Source of the DNA: Mangrovicoccus algicola
GTDB lineage: Bacteria > Pseudomonadota > Alphaproteobacteria > Rhodobacterales > Rhodobacteraceae
Length of the DNA stretch: 64,000 nucleotides
Assembly (NCBI RefSeq): GCF_014903745.1
Contig: NZ_JACVXA010000013.1
Location: 32,610 to 96,609, forward strand
Direction: 5' to 3'
Shown here one piece after another: positions 50,209-58,924 of this stretch. Positions within the stretch are counted from its first letter, which is position 1. Every line of letters begins with the position of its first letter. Under the pieces are notes generated by a model, which searched no databases, was not told the DNA's origin, and saw only the letters and a program-made list of their open reading frames with translations. Both the position numbers and the translations under genes were made by a program.

Positions 50209-50520
50209 TCAGGCGATCGACTGGATCGAATCGAACAGCTCCAGTTCCGGCGGCCCCAGGTAGATATCGCCCGAGGACCGCGCCCCGGCATGGGCGGCAC
50301 GGAACGCCTCGGAACTGGTCCAGTCGCGGAAGGCCGCCTCGCTTTCCCACATCGTGTGCGACGCATAAAGCCGGTGATCCTCCTTCTCCGGCCCCTTCAT
50401 CAGATGGAATTCGACGAATCCCGGCACTTCCGCGAGCTTGCTGTTGCGGGTCCGCCAAACGGTCTCGAACGCTTCCTCCTGGCCGAGCTTCACCTTGAAG
50501 CGGTTCATGGTCAGATACAT
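50209..50520 (-). CDS. IsdG/HmoA-like heme-degrading monooxygenase (ABM fold)
   Basis: A 103-residue ferredoxin-like ABM-family protein. The three residues of IsdG-type heme oxygenases are in place: Asn6 (YLTMNRFKV), Trp67 (AFRDWTSSEAF) and His77 (AAHAG), nearly the same numbering as IsdG. VPGFVEFHLMKG is also typical. If active, it would open heme to release iron. No heme uptake genes or iron box are nearby. A general ABM enzyme is the alternative. It ends 9 bp after the convergent znuB. Confidence 0.78.
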   Translation of the reverse strand: MYLTMNRFKVKLGQEEAFETVWRTRNSKLAEVPGFVEFHLMKGPEKEDHRLYASHTMWESEAAFRDWTSSEAFRAAHAGARSSGDIYLGPPELELFDSIQSIA

Positions 50521-50592
50521 CGCCTGTCTCCTTCTGGTCTTCCGCATCGTATCAGGGCATGAAGACGGCGCAGGTCAAGCAGGAGCAATCCC

Positions 50593-51309
50593 ATGCGTCT
50601 CTTCGTCGGACTGGGCAATCCCGGGGCAAAATACGCGGGCAACCGCCACAATATCGGCTTCATGGTGATCGACCGGATCGCCGCCGATCACGGCGCCGCC
50701 CCCTGGCGGTCGAAATTCCAGGCCGAGACGGCGGAACTGAGCCTGGACGGCGAGAAGGTCATCCTGCTCAAGCCCCAGACCTTCATGAACCTCTCCGGCC
50801 AGGCGGTGGGCGAGGCCGCGCGGTTCTACAAGATCGCCCCCGGGGATATCGTGGTCTTCCATGACGAGCTGGACCTCGCACCGGGCAAGGCCCGCGCCAA
50901 GACGGGCGGAGGCCATGCCGGGCATAACGGGCTGCGCTCCATCCACCAGCATATCGGCGCGGATTACGACCGCATCCGTCTGGGCATCGGCCATCCCGGC
51001 CACAAGGACAAGGTCTCGGCCTATGTGCTGGCGGATTTCGCCAAGGCGGAACAGGACTGGCTCGACGACCTGCTGCGCGGCTGCTCGGACGGGGCGGCCG
51101 CCCTGGCGCGCGGAGATGCGGCGAAATTCATGAATGCCGTCGCCCTGCGCACCGCGCCGCCGCGCTCGGGATCGGGCGCCGGGGCGAAGCCGGGCAAGGC
51201 TGCGGCCGCGGGAAAGGCCCCGCAGAAGGCGGCCCCGCCCCCCGAACCCGCGCCGGAGCCCGAGGATGCCCGCAGCGCCCTGCAGAAACTGGCCGACCGG
51301 TTCCGCTGA
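50593..51309 (+). CDS. pth: Peptidyl-tRNA hydrolase
   Basis: 238 residues. The bacterial Pth fold and catalytic set are complete: Asn10, His19 (GNPGAKYAGNRHNIGF), Asn66 (TFMNLSG) and Asp91 (VFHDELDL). It frees tRNA from stalled peptidyl-tRNA. The last about 45 residues are an Ala/Pro/Lys-rich tail (GAGAKPGKAAAAGKAPQKAA and PPPEPAPEPEDA), which is longer than in E. coli but common in Rhodobacteraceae. The ATG follows AGCAGGAGCAATCCC. Confidence 0.96.
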   Translation: MRLFVGLGNPGAKYAGNRHNIGFMVIDRIAADHGAAPWRSKFQAETAELSLDGEKVILLKPQTFMNLSGQAVGEAARFYKIAPGDIVVFHDELDLAPGKARAKTGGGHAGHNGLRSIHQHIGADYDRIRLGIGHPGHKDKVSAYVLADFAKAEQDWLDDLLRGCSDGAAALARGDAAKFMNAVALRTAPPRSGSGAGAKPGKAAAAGKAPQKAAPPPEPAPEPEDARSALQKLADRFR

Positions 51310-51315
51310 GCCGCC

Positions 51316-53637
51316 TCAGGCACCGTAGGGCAGCCACAGCGTCCGCGTCTCGGTCGCCGCCGCCAGGAATTCCGCGGCATTCGCGCGGCTCCAGTCCATG
51401 CCGCGCGGGCACCAGCTGCGCTTGAGATTGCCCGCCGCGCCCTCCTCGACCGGGCCGGACAGGTCCTGCCCGCAGAAACACCAGACCGCCTCCAGATCGG
51501 CATGGCGCGCCATCTCGGGCATCAGCACCGCCGGGTCGCCCGAGATCATGTTGACCACCCCGCCCGGCACGTCCGACGTGTCCAGCACCTGGCCGAATTC
51601 GGCGGCGATCAGCGGAGCGCTCTCCGCCGCCAGCACGACGCAGGCATTGCCCGTCGCCAGGGCCGGGGCCAGCACCGAGACCAGTCCCAGCAGAACCGGC
51701 GCCTCGGGCAGGGCCATGCCGATCACCCCCGCGGGCCGGTGCAGCATCGCCGCCACGACCTTGCCCGGAACCGGCTTGACCGCGCCATCCTGCTTGTCCG
51801 CCCAGGCGGCCCAGGTGAACAGCCGCTCCAGCGCCGCCTCGACCTCCGCCGCGGCCTCCGCCGCCGGGGCGCCGGTCTGCGCCACCAGCCCGGCGGCAAA
51901 TTCCCCGGCCCGCGCCGAGAGGTTCTCGGCCAGGAAATACAGGACCTGCGCCCTGAGTGCCCCGCCCGCCTTCTCCCAGCCGGGACGCGCCGCCCGGGCC
52001 GCCTCCACGGCATTGCGGATATCCTTGCGGCTGCCGATCCCGGCATGGCCGAGGAGCCTGCCATCCGTGGCCCAGACCGCGCGGCTCTGGCCGCCATCCG
52101 GGCGCGCCTGCTTGCCGCCGATGCGGAATTTCGCCGTGCGGTCCAGGTCCGGGGCGCGCGCCGCCTGCGGCTTGGCGACCGGCGCCCCGGCCGCCAGAGC
52201 CGGGGCCTCCTGCTTCGGCCTCGTATAGGCGCGCAGCCCTTCCCAGCCGCCCTCGCGTCCGAACCCGCTCTCGCGCAGCCCGCCGAACCCCGCCGCCGCG
52301 TCGAACATGTTGGCGCCGTTCACCCAGATCACCCCGGCCTCCAGACCGGCCGCCATGTCCAGCGCCGCGCCCAGGCTCTCGCTCCAGACCGAGGCGGCCA
52401 GCCCGTAGCGCGTGGCATTGGCGATCGCCACCGCCTCGGCGGGGGTGCGATAGGTGGTGGAGACCAGGACCGGACCGAAAATCTCCTGCTGCATCAGCGG
52501 ATCGGCGGGCTCCAGCCCGGAGATCAGCACCGGCGCCATATGGGCCCCGCCTTCGGGCAGCACGCAGGGCGGGGCAAAGACCTCGCCCGCCGTGCCCGCG
52601 ATCATCGCGGCGACGCGCGCGTGATGGGCGGGATCGGCCAGCGACCCCAGGTCAATTGACTTGTCCAGCGGGTCGCCCACGCGCAGCGTCGCCATGCGCG
52701 CGCGCAGCCGGTCATGCACCTCCCCGGCGATGCCTTCCTGCACGATCAGCCGCGACCCCGCGCAGCAGACCTGACCGCCATTGAACCAGATGGACTCGAC
52801 CAGCCCCTCGATCGCGCTGTCCAGGTCGGCATCCTCGGCCAGGATGAAGGCCGACTTGCCGCCCAGTTCCAGCGTCAGCGCCTTGCCCTGCCCCGCCGTC
52901 GCCCTGCGGATCGCGCGCCCCACCTCGGTGGAGCCGGTGAAGGCCACCTTGTCCACGCCCGGATGCGCCGCCAGCGCCGCGCCGGTCGTGCCGTCGCCGG
53001 TCAGGATGGTCAGCACCCCCTCGGGCAGCCCCGCCTCGGCGGCGATCTGCGCGAAATACAGCGCCGTCAGCGGCGTCCATTCGGCAGGTTTCAGCACCAC
53101 CGTGTTGCCCATCGCCAGGGCGGGCGCGACCTTCCAGGCCAGCATCAGCAGCGGGAAGTTCCACGGGATGATCTGCCCGCAGACGCCGATCGCCTGCCGG
53201 TCGGGCAGCTCCTCGGCCATCAGCTGCGCCATCCCGGCGTGATAGTAGAAATGCCGCGCCGCCAGCGGCAGGTCGGCATCGCGGGATTCGCGGATCGGCT
53301 TGCCGGTATCCAGCGTCTCCAGAACGGCCAGCGTGCGGGCATGTTTCTGCAGCAGCCGCGCCATCGCATAGAGGATGCGCGCCCGGCGGTGTCCCGGCAT
53401 CGCCGCCCAGGCCGGAAAGGCCGCGCGCGCCGCCGCCACCGCGGCATCGACATCCGCGGCGCTGCCCTGCGCCACCTCGGCCAGCAGATCGCCGGTCGCG
53501 GGATTGCGGGTCTCGAAGACCTCGGCCCCCGCAGGGGCGAAGCGGCGGCCATGCGCATCGAGCCAGGCCAGCGCAGCCTCTGCGCTCTCGGGGGCGGGGC
53601 CGTATTCCATGGTCTCGAAAATCTCCCGGACGGTCAT
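51316..53637 (-). CDS. Tandem aldehyde dehydrogenase of the ALDH16 type
   Basis: 773 residues with two ALDH units. Unit 1 (about 1-490) is complete, with oxyanion Asn160 (PWNFPLL), Glu257 (LELGGKSAF) and nucleophile Cys291 (NGGQVCCAGSR). Unit 2 (about 510-773) keeps an ALDH NAD-domain-like sequence (DIRNAVEAARAARPGWEKAGG; AGVIGMALPEAP) but lacks the LELGG and catalytic-Cys region. This is the ALDH16 plan, in which a second non-catalytic unit stays attached. It is downstream of deoC and DUF1272, with ATGA overlap. Oxidising acetaldehyde from DeoC is a fitting but inferred role. Confidence 0.9.
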   Translation of the reverse strand: MTVREIFETMEYGPAPESAEAALAWLDAHGRRFAPAGAEVFETRNPATGDLLAEVAQGSAADVDAAVAAARAAFPAWAAMPGHRRARILYAMARLLQKHARTLAVLETLDTGKPIRESRDADLPLAARHFYYHAGMAQLMAEELPDRQAIGVCGQIIPWNFPLLMLAWKVAPALAMGNTVVLKPAEWTPLTALYFAQIAAEAGLPEGVLTILTGDGTTGAALAAHPGVDKVAFTGSTEVGRAIRRATAGQGKALTLELGGKSAFILAEDADLDSAIEGLVESIWFNGGQVCCAGSRLIVQEGIAGEVHDRLRARMATLRVGDPLDKSIDLGSLADPAHHARVAAMIAGTAGEVFAPPCVLPEGGAHMAPVLISGLEPADPLMQQEIFGPVLVSTTYRTPAEAVAIANATRYGLAASVWSESLGAALDMAAGLEAGVIWVNGANMFDAAAGFGGLRESGFGREGGWEGLRAYTRPKQEAPALAAGAPVAKPQAARAPDLDRTAKFRIGGKQARPDGGQSRAVWATDGRLLGHAGIGSRKDIRNAVEAARAARPGWEKAGGALRAQVLYFLAENLSARAGEFAAGLVAQTGAPAAEAAAEVEAALERLFTWAAWADKQDGAVKPVPGKVVAAMLHRPAGVIGMALPEAPVLLGLVSVLAPALATGNACVVLAAESAPLIAAEFGQVLDTSDVPGGVVNMISGDPAVLMPEMARHADLEAVWCFCGQDLSGPVEEGAAGNLKRSWCPRGMDWSRANAAEFLAAATETRTLWLPYGA

Positions 53638-53888
53638 CTGGCGGTCTCCTGCCCGCAGCCTGCGGGCGCGTGGTGGCGAAGGGTCGAGGCGGGATGGCGC
53701 GCCAGCATATGCGGCGGACGGACCGGCCGGGGAGCGAAGCCGCCGCCGCAATTGGGGCAGACCCCCTGCAGCCGGGTCTCCACGCAATCGGCGCAGAAGG
53801 TGCATTCATAGCTGCAGATCCGCGCCTCGGGGCTGTCCGGGGTCAGGTCGCGGTCGCAGCATTCGCAATTCGGCTTCAATATCAGCAT
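53634..53888 (-). CDS. DUF1272 zinc-ribbon-like protein
   Basis: 84 residues. MLILKPNCECCDRDLTPDSP, CSYECTFCADCVETRLQGVCPNCGGGF is the DUF1272 pattern with eight or more cysteines in CxxC pairs, so it likely binds zinc. The tail is His/Pro-rich (HMLARHPASTLRHHAP). It lies between deoC (4 bp upstream) and the ALDH (overlap of 4 bp) on one strand, so the three are translated together. Its function in the pair is unknown. Confidence 0.9.
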   Translation of the reverse strand: MLILKPNCECCDRDLTPDSPEARICSYECTFCADCVETRLQGVCPNCGGGFAPRPVRPPHMLARHPASTLRHHAPAGCGQETAR

Positions 53889-53892
53889 GGTG

Positions 53893-54885
53893 CTATCCCA
53901 TCGCATGGCGCCAGGAGGCGGAATAGGCGCCGGTCACGTGATGTTCCAGTTGCCGCTCGATATCGCCCAGCAGCGAGGAGGCGCCGAAGCGGAACAGGTC
54001 CGGGCGCAGCCAGTCATCGCCCAGCTCGTCCTTCATCAGCGCCATGTAGCTCAGCGCGTCCTTCGCCTTGGATATGCCGCCCGCGGGCTTGTAGCCGACC
54101 TTGAACCCGGTCAGGTCGCGATAGGCGCGGATCGCGCGCACCATCACCAGGCTGACCGGCAGCGTGGCGTTCACCCCCTCCTTGCCGGTGGAGGTCTTGA
54201 TGAAATCCGCCCCCGCCATCATCGCCACCCAGGAGGCGCGCGCCACGTTGCGCAGCGTGCCGAGCTCGCCGGTGGCCAGGATCGCCTTCATATGGGCGGG
54301 GCCGCAGGCGGCGCGCATGGCGCGCGTCTCGTCATACAGCGCCTGCCAGTTCCCGGTCAGCACGTGGCGGCGGGAAATCACGATGTCGATCTCCGCCGCG
54401 CCGGCCGCGACCGAGGCCTCGATTTCCTTCAGCCGCAGATCGAAGGGCGACAGCCCGGCGGGAAAGCCGGTGGAGACGGCCGCCACCGGGATGCCGGTCC
54501 CCGCCAGCGCCTCCACCGCCGGGGCGATCATCTCGTGATAGACGCAGACCGCGCCGGTGGTGATTGCGGGCAGGTCCAGCGCCGCCAGGAGGTCGGCCCG
54601 CACCGGCTGGCGGGCCTTGGCGCAGAGGCGGCGCACCCGCCCGGGCGTGTCATCCCCCGAAAGCGTCGTCAGGTCGATCAGCGTCACCGCCCGGGCCAGC
54701 CAGGCGGCCTGATGCGCGCCCTTCAGAGACCGCCGCGCCGGGATCTGCGCGGCGCGCCGGGCAATGGCGGCGCTGTTGGCAGAGGCCCCGGCCACCCGGT
54801 CCAGATCCAGCGTCATGCCCGGGTTGCGGGCATGGGCGGCGGAGGACGGGATCGCGGTCCCGGACGGCTTGGCATGGCTGGTCAT
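53893..54885 (-). CDS. deoC: Deoxyribose-phosphate aldolase
   Basis: A 330-residue class I aldolase that splits 2-deoxyribose 5-phosphate into glyceraldehyde 3-phosphate and acetaldehyde. The Schiff-base lysine lies in ADFIKTSTGKEG. LIDLTTLSGDDTP and GFKVGYKPAGGIS are family blocks. It is of the longer (about 330) form. CGGAGAGAAGCG precedes the ATG. It heads the deoC-DUF1272-ALDH operon, so the acetaldehyde made can be oxidised by the downstream enzyme. Confidence 0.95.
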   Translation of the reverse strand: MTSHAKPSGTAIPSSAAHARNPGMTLDLDRVAGASANSAAIARRAAQIPARRSLKGAHQAAWLARAVTLIDLTTLSGDDTPGRVRRLCAKARQPVRADLLAALDLPAITTGAVCVYHEMIAPAVEALAGTGIPVAAVSTGFPAGLSPFDLRLKEIEASVAAGAAEIDIVISRRHVLTGNWQALYDETRAMRAACGPAHMKAILATGELGTLRNVARASWVAMMAGADFIKTSTGKEGVNATLPVSLVMVRAIRAYRDLTGFKVGYKPAGGISKAKDALSYMALMKDELGDDWLRPDLFRFGASSLLGDIERQLEHHVTGAYSASWRHAMG

Positions 54886-55006
54886 CGCTTCTCTCCGCGG
54901 CGGACGTCTCGCCGGTGACGGTGGCACGGCACGCAGGCAGGGGCAAGCGGGGGCTTCCCGCGGCCGGGGCCGGGCGTATGATGGCCGCGACACAGGAGGC
55001 GCGGCG

Positions 55007-55381
55007 ATGACCATCTACCCTTCGGAAAACGTGCTGGGCGGGCAGCTGGAGCCCTGCTCGATGCAGCCCCTGACCGGTTTCTTCCGCAACGGCTGCTGCG
55101 ATACCGGTCCCCGGGACGAGGGCAGCCATACCGTCTGCGTCGTGATGACCGCGGAATTCCTGGCCTATTCGCGCTATTTCGGCAATGACCTCTCGACGCC
55201 GCGCCCCGAATTCGGGTTTTCGGGCCTGGGCCCCGGCGATCGCTGGTGCCTTTGCGCGCGGCGCTTCCTGCAGGCCCATGAGGAAGGCGTCGCGCCGCGG
55301 GTGAACCTGGCCGCCACTCATCGCCGCGCCCTTGAGGTCGTCCCTCTCGAGGTTCTCGAACTTTACGCAGCAGCAAATTAA
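55007..55381 (+). CDS. DUF2237-family protein
   Basis: 124 residues. NVLGGQLEPCSMQPLTGFFRNGCCDTGPRDEGSHTVCVVMTAEFL, then DRWCLCARRFLQAHEEGVAP and ATHRRALEVVPLEVLELYA are characteristic of DUF2237. Several conserved Cys could bind metal. CAGGAGGCGCGGCG before the ATG is a strong ribosome site. It is divergent from deoC. No function is known to me for the family. Confidence 0.9.
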   Translation: MTIYPSENVLGGQLEPCSMQPLTGFFRNGCCDTGPRDEGSHTVCVVMTAEFLAYSRYFGNDLSTPRPEFGFSGLGPGDRWCLCARRFLQAHEEGVAPRVNLAATHRRALEVVPLEVLELYAAAN

Positions 55382-55433
55382 GGCGCCGCCCGCCTGCCAT
55401 CGCCGGATTCGCCGGGTTTTCCGTTTTGCCCTC

Positions 55434-55462
55434 TTGACCCATTCAGGTTTTCCTCAATTCTA
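55434..55462 (+). promoter_or_regulatory. Candidate TRAP-operon promoter
   Basis: TTGACC (55434-55439; 5 of 6) with ATTCTA or TTCTAG 17-18 bp later. It would give a leader of about 90 nt ending in the strong GGGAGG ribosome site of dctP. Confidence 0.35.
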
Positions 55463-55561
55463 GCGGGACGGGAACCGTCGCGTCGGAGGACCGCGACGGG
55501 AGAACACCGCAAAACGCCAAAGCGAAGACAGGGCCGCCCCGCGCGGCCAAGGGAGGAAAAA

Positions 55562-56680
55562 TTGTCGGACAAGATGAATCGCAGGAAATTCCTGCGGACC
55601 GGTGCGCTTGCCGGCGGGGCGGGCACGCTGGCCGCCCCGGCGGTGCTGGCCCAGGCTCCGCTGGTGATGAAGATGCAGACCTCGTGGTCGGCCTCCAACA
55701 TCTGGCAGGAATTCGCCAAGGACTATACCGACCGCGTGATGGCCATGTCGGGCGGGCGGCTGCAGATCGACCTTCTGCCCGCGGGCGCGGTGGTCGCGGC
55801 CTTCCAGGTGCTCGACGGGGTCAATGACGGGGTCATCGACGCGGCCCATTCGGTGCCCGCCTACTGGTACGGCAAGAACAAGGCCGCCTCGCTCTTCGGC
55901 ACGGGCCCGGTCTTCGGCGGGTCGGCCACGACGCTCCTGAGCTGGTTCCATGAAGGCGGCGGCAAGGAATTCTACGACGAGCTGATCCAGGACATCATGG
56001 GGCTGGACATCGACGGCTATCTGGGCAGCCCGATGTTCGCCCAGCCGCTGGGCTGGTTCAAGACCGAGGTCAATTCCACCGACGACATCCAGGGGCTGAA
56101 ATACCGCACCGTCGGGCTGGCCGCCGACCTGATGCAGGCGATGGGCATGTCCGTGGCGCAGCTGCCCGGCGGCGAGATCGTCCCGGCGATGGAACGCGGG
56201 GTGATCGACGCCTTCGAGTTCAACAACCCCAGTTCGGACAAGGATTTCGGCGCGCAGGACGTCGCCAAGCAGTACTATCTCAGCTCCTACCACCAGGCCT
56301 CGGAATGTTTCGAGTTCCTGTTCTCTCGCATGTTCATGGAGGATCTCGACCCGGATCTGCGCGCCATCGTGATCCATGCCGTCGAAGCGGCCTCCACCGC
56401 CAACACGGCCAAGTCGATGCGCCGCTACTCGGCCGACCTGCAATGGCTGCAGAACGAGGCCGGGGTGACGGTGCACCGCACGCCCAAGGAGATCCTCGAC
56501 GCGCAGCTGGCCGCCTGGGACACGCTGATCCCCGAGCTGGAGAAGGACGAGTTCATGAAACGCGTCCTCGACAGCCAGCGCGCCTGGGTCGAACAGGTCG
56601 CCTATTTCGAGCTGATGGCCTCGCCCGATTATGCGCTTGCCTACGAACATCACTTCCCCGGCAAGCTGAAACTCGGCTGA
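55562..56680 (+). CDS. dctP: TRAP transporter substrate-binding protein
   Basis: 372 residues with a Tat-type signal (NRRKFLRTGALAGGAGTLAAPAVLA). The mature protein is a DctP/TakP-like solute receptor: LVMKMQTSWSASNIWQEFAKDYTDRV, GRLQIDLLPAGAVV, WFHEGGGKEFYDELI and KYRTVGLAADLMQAMGMSVAQLPGGEIVPAMERGVIDAFE. The conserved Arg that grips carboxylates is in YRTVG. It resembles the 2-oxo-acid type receptors, but the ligand is a guess. TTG at 55562, 6 bp after GGGAGG, is taken as start, with ATG at 55574 as the alternative. A strong hairpin follows the stop. Confidence 0.93.
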   Translation: MSDKMNRRKFLRTGALAGGAGTLAAPAVLAQAPLVMKMQTSWSASNIWQEFAKDYTDRVMAMSGGRLQIDLLPAGAVVAAFQVLDGVNDGVIDAAHSVPAYWYGKNKAASLFGTGPVFGGSATTLLSWFHEGGGKEFYDELIQDIMGLDIDGYLGSPMFAQPLGWFKTEVNSTDDIQGLKYRTVGLAADLMQAMGMSVAQLPGGEIVPAMERGVIDAFEFNNPSSDKDFGAQDVAKQYYLSSYHQASECFEFLFSRMFMEDLDPDLRAIVIHAVEAASTANTAKSMRRYSADLQWLQNEAGVTVHRTPKEILDAQLAAWDTLIPELEKDEFMKRVLDSQRAWVEQVAYFELMASPDYALAYEHHFPGKLKLG

Positions 56681-56691
56681 GCCTGCCACGG

Positions 56692-56718
56692 TGCCCGCCC
56701 GGAACAGCCGGGCGGGCA
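56692..56718 (+). terminator. Intercistronic hairpin between dctP and dctQ
   Basis: TGCCCGCCCGG (56692-56702), loop AACAG, CCGGGCGGGCA (56708-56718) form a perfect 11-bp stem followed by TCCCTGTCTGTT. It is too strong to ignore yet lies inside the operon, so it probably ends a share of transcripts or shields the dctP mRNA from 3' decay. Confidence 0.6.
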
Positions 56719-56741
56719 TCCCTGTCTGTTCGGGAACCGTC

Positions 56742-57326
56742 ATGATCGCCTATATCCGTTTCGCCGACGCGCTTTCCGCGTGGTTCGGCAAGGCCTTTGC
56801 CTGGCTCATCCTGATGATGGCGCTCGGCACCGGCTACGAGGTCTTCGTCCGCTACGTGCTCAACAGCCCGACCGCCTGGGCCTTCGACGTCTCCTTCATC
56901 ATGTACGGCACGCTGTTCATGATGGCGGGCGCCTACACGCTGTCGCGCGACGGCCATGTCCGGGGGGATTTCCTCTACCGGCTGTGGAGCCCGCGCTGGC
57001 AGGCGCGCATCGACCTGGTGCTCTACCTGCTGTTCTTCTTTCCGGGTGTCCTCGCGCTGATCTTCGCGGGGTGGAAATATGCCTCGCGCAGCTGGCAATA
57101 CGGCGAGGTTTCGGTCAACTCCCCGGCCGGCATCCCGATCTACCAGTTCAAGACCGTGCTGGTCGCCGCCGGGCTGCTGTTGTTCATCCAGGGCATCGCG
57201 CAGGTGATGCGCTGCCTGCTGGCGATCCGCGACAATGAATGGCTTCCGGCAGAGTCGGACGTGCGCGAGACCGAAGACATCCTGATGGCGCGCGCCGCCG
57301 AAGCCGAGAAGGACGCCCATCCGTGA
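56742..57326 (+). CDS. dctQ: TRAP transporter small permease
   Basis: A 194-residue DctQ-type membrane protein with four hydrophobic segments. FAWLILMMALGTGYEVFVRYVLNSPTAWAFDVS is the first pair. GAYTLSRDGHVRGDFLY is the family motif between helices 2 and 3. The C-terminus is acidic and cytosolic. The stop overlaps the dctM start. Confidence 0.93.
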   Translation: MIAYIRFADALSAWFGKAFAWLILMMALGTGYEVFVRYVLNSPTAWAFDVSFIMYGTLFMMAGAYTLSRDGHVRGDFLYRLWSPRWQARIDLVLYLLFFFPGVLALIFAGWKYASRSWQYGEVSVNSPAGIPIYQFKTVLVAAGLLLFIQGIAQVMRCLLAIRDNEWLPAESDVRETEDILMARAAEAEKDAHP

Positions 57327-58741
57327 CCGATCCCATGATTGCGCTCAGCATGCTGGGCCTCTTCATCCTGATGGTGTTCCTCGGCTTTCCCATCGCCTTC
57401 ACCCTGATGGCGATGGGGCTGGGCTTCGGCTATTACGCCTATTTCGACGAACGCCGGATGTGGCGCGACCACCTGCGCCTGCCCGAGGATGCCGGCTGGT
57501 GGGACCACGCCACGACCTGGGTCGACGGGTGGCTGAACAATCGGGTCTTCGACCTGTTCATCAACCAGAGCTACACGGTGATGTCGAACGAGGTGCTGAC
57601 GGCCGTGCCGCTGTTCCTGTTCATGGGCTATATCGTCGAGCGCGCCAATATCGTCGACCGGCTGTTTTCCACGCTCAACATCGCCTCGAAGAACGTGCCG
57701 GGCTCCATGGGCGTGGCCGCGCTGATCACCTGCGCGCTGTTCGCCACCGCCACCGGCATCGTCGGCGCGGTGGTGACGCTGATGGGGCTGCTGGCGCTGC
57801 CTGCGATGCTGAAGGCGCGCTATGACCGCTCCTTCGCCTCGGGGATCATCTGCGCGGGCGGAACCCTCGGCATCCTGATCCCGCCCTCGATCATGCTGAT
57901 CGTCTATGCGGCGGCATCGAACGTGTCGATCGTGCGGCTCTATGCCGGGGCGCTGCTGCCGGGGCTGGTTCTGGTGGGGCTCTACCTGGCCTATGTGATC
58001 GGCCGCTCGGTGCTGCAGCCCTCGGCCGCGCCGCGACCGCGGGCCGACGAGGTGCCCGATGTGCCCCGGATGGAGCTTCTGCGGATGGTCGTCACCAGCT
58101 TCCTGCCGCTGGCCTTCCTGATCCTCGCCGTTCTGGGCTCCATCCTGTTCGGGCTGGCCACCCCGACCGAGGCGGCCTCCATCGGGGCGCTGGGGGGGAT
58201 CCTGCTGGCAATCCTCTACCGCGCGATGACCTGGCAGAGGCTGCGCGAAAGCGTCTACCTGACGGCACGCACCACGGCGATGGTGTGCTGGCTGTTCATC
58301 GGCAGCTACATCTTCTCCTCGGTCTTCTCCTATCTCGGCGGCGAGCATGTCATCTCGGAATTCGTCAAGGGGCTGGACCTGTCGCCGATCATGTTCCTCA
58401 TCATGGCGCAGCTGATCATCTTCCTGCTGGGATGGCCGCTGGAATGGTCCGAGATCATCATCATCTTCGTGCCGATCTTCCTGCCGCTGCTGCCGCATTT
58501 CGGGATCGACCCGCTGTTCTTCGGCGTGCTGGTGGCGCTGAACCTGCAGACCTCGTTCCTGACACCGCCCATGGCGATGTCGGCCTATTACCTCAAGGGC
58601 ATCGCCCCCCCCGAGGTGCGGCTGACGCAGATCTTCGCCGGCTGCATGCCGTTCCTGTTCTGCGTGATCCTGGCGATGGTGCTGATGTACCTGATGCCGG
58701 GCATCGTCTTCACCCTGCCGCAGATCATCTATGGCAGCTGA
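57323..58741 (+). CDS. dctM: TRAP transporter large permease
   Basis: 472 residues with about 12 hydrophobic segments. The DctM signatures GVAALITCALFATATGIVGAVVTLMGLLALPAML and ASGIICAGGTLGILIPPSIMLIVYA are clear. A 50-residue insert after helix 1 (YFDERRMWRDHLRLPEDAGW) is typical of the TakM-like group. It starts GTG at 57323, overlapping dctQ. This is the ion-coupled transport channel. Confidence 0.95.
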   Translation: MTDPMIALSMLGLFILMVFLGFPIAFTLMAMGLGFGYYAYFDERRMWRDHLRLPEDAGWWDHATTWVDGWLNNRVFDLFINQSYTVMSNEVLTAVPLFLFMGYIVERANIVDRLFSTLNIASKNVPGSMGVAALITCALFATATGIVGAVVTLMGLLALPAMLKARYDRSFASGIICAGGTLGILIPPSIMLIVYAAASNVSIVRLYAGALLPGLVLVGLYLAYVIGRSVLQPSAAPRPRADEVPDVPRMELLRMVVTSFLPLAFLILAVLGSILFGLATPTEAASIGALGGILLAILYRAMTWQRLRESVYLTARTTAMVCWLFIGSYIFSSVFSYLGGEHVISEFVKGLDLSPIMFLIMAQLIIFLLGWPLEWSEIIIIFVPIFLPLLPHFGIDPLFFGVLVALNLQTSFLTPPMAMSAYYLKGIAPPEVRLTQIFAGCMPFLFCVILAMVLMYLMPGIVFTLPQIIYGS

Positions 58742-58765
58742 CCCCGGAACAGGAGGAGCAAGCAC

Positions 58766-58924
58766 ATGACTAGGGCAATGGCCGGACTGGCCTTCGCGAC
58801 ACTGGCGGCCTTCCTGGGCATCTTGGCCTGGGAGGTCCCCCATCCGGACCTGGTGATCATCGTGGCGGTGGTGCTGATCCTGGCCGCCTATGACTTCCTC
58901 AGCGGCGCAAGGGAGGATCGGTGA
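58766..58924 (+). CDS. Small membrane protein of the TRAP operon
   Basis: 52 residues, MTRAMAGLAFATLAAFLGIL, AWEVPHPDLVIIVAVVLILAAYDFLSGAREDR. Two hydrophobic helices are joined by a WEVPHPD turn. AACAGGAGGAGCAAGCAC before the ATG is an excellent ribosome site 24 bp after the dctM stop, so it is probably a fourth gene of the operon. Its last 26 bp overlap the 3' end of the diguanylate cyclase gene on the other strand. Not in the ordinary DctPQM set; perhaps an accessory subunit. Confidence 0.78.
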   Translation: MTRAMAGLAFATLAAFLGILAWEVPHPDLVIIVAVVLILAAYDFLSGAREDR

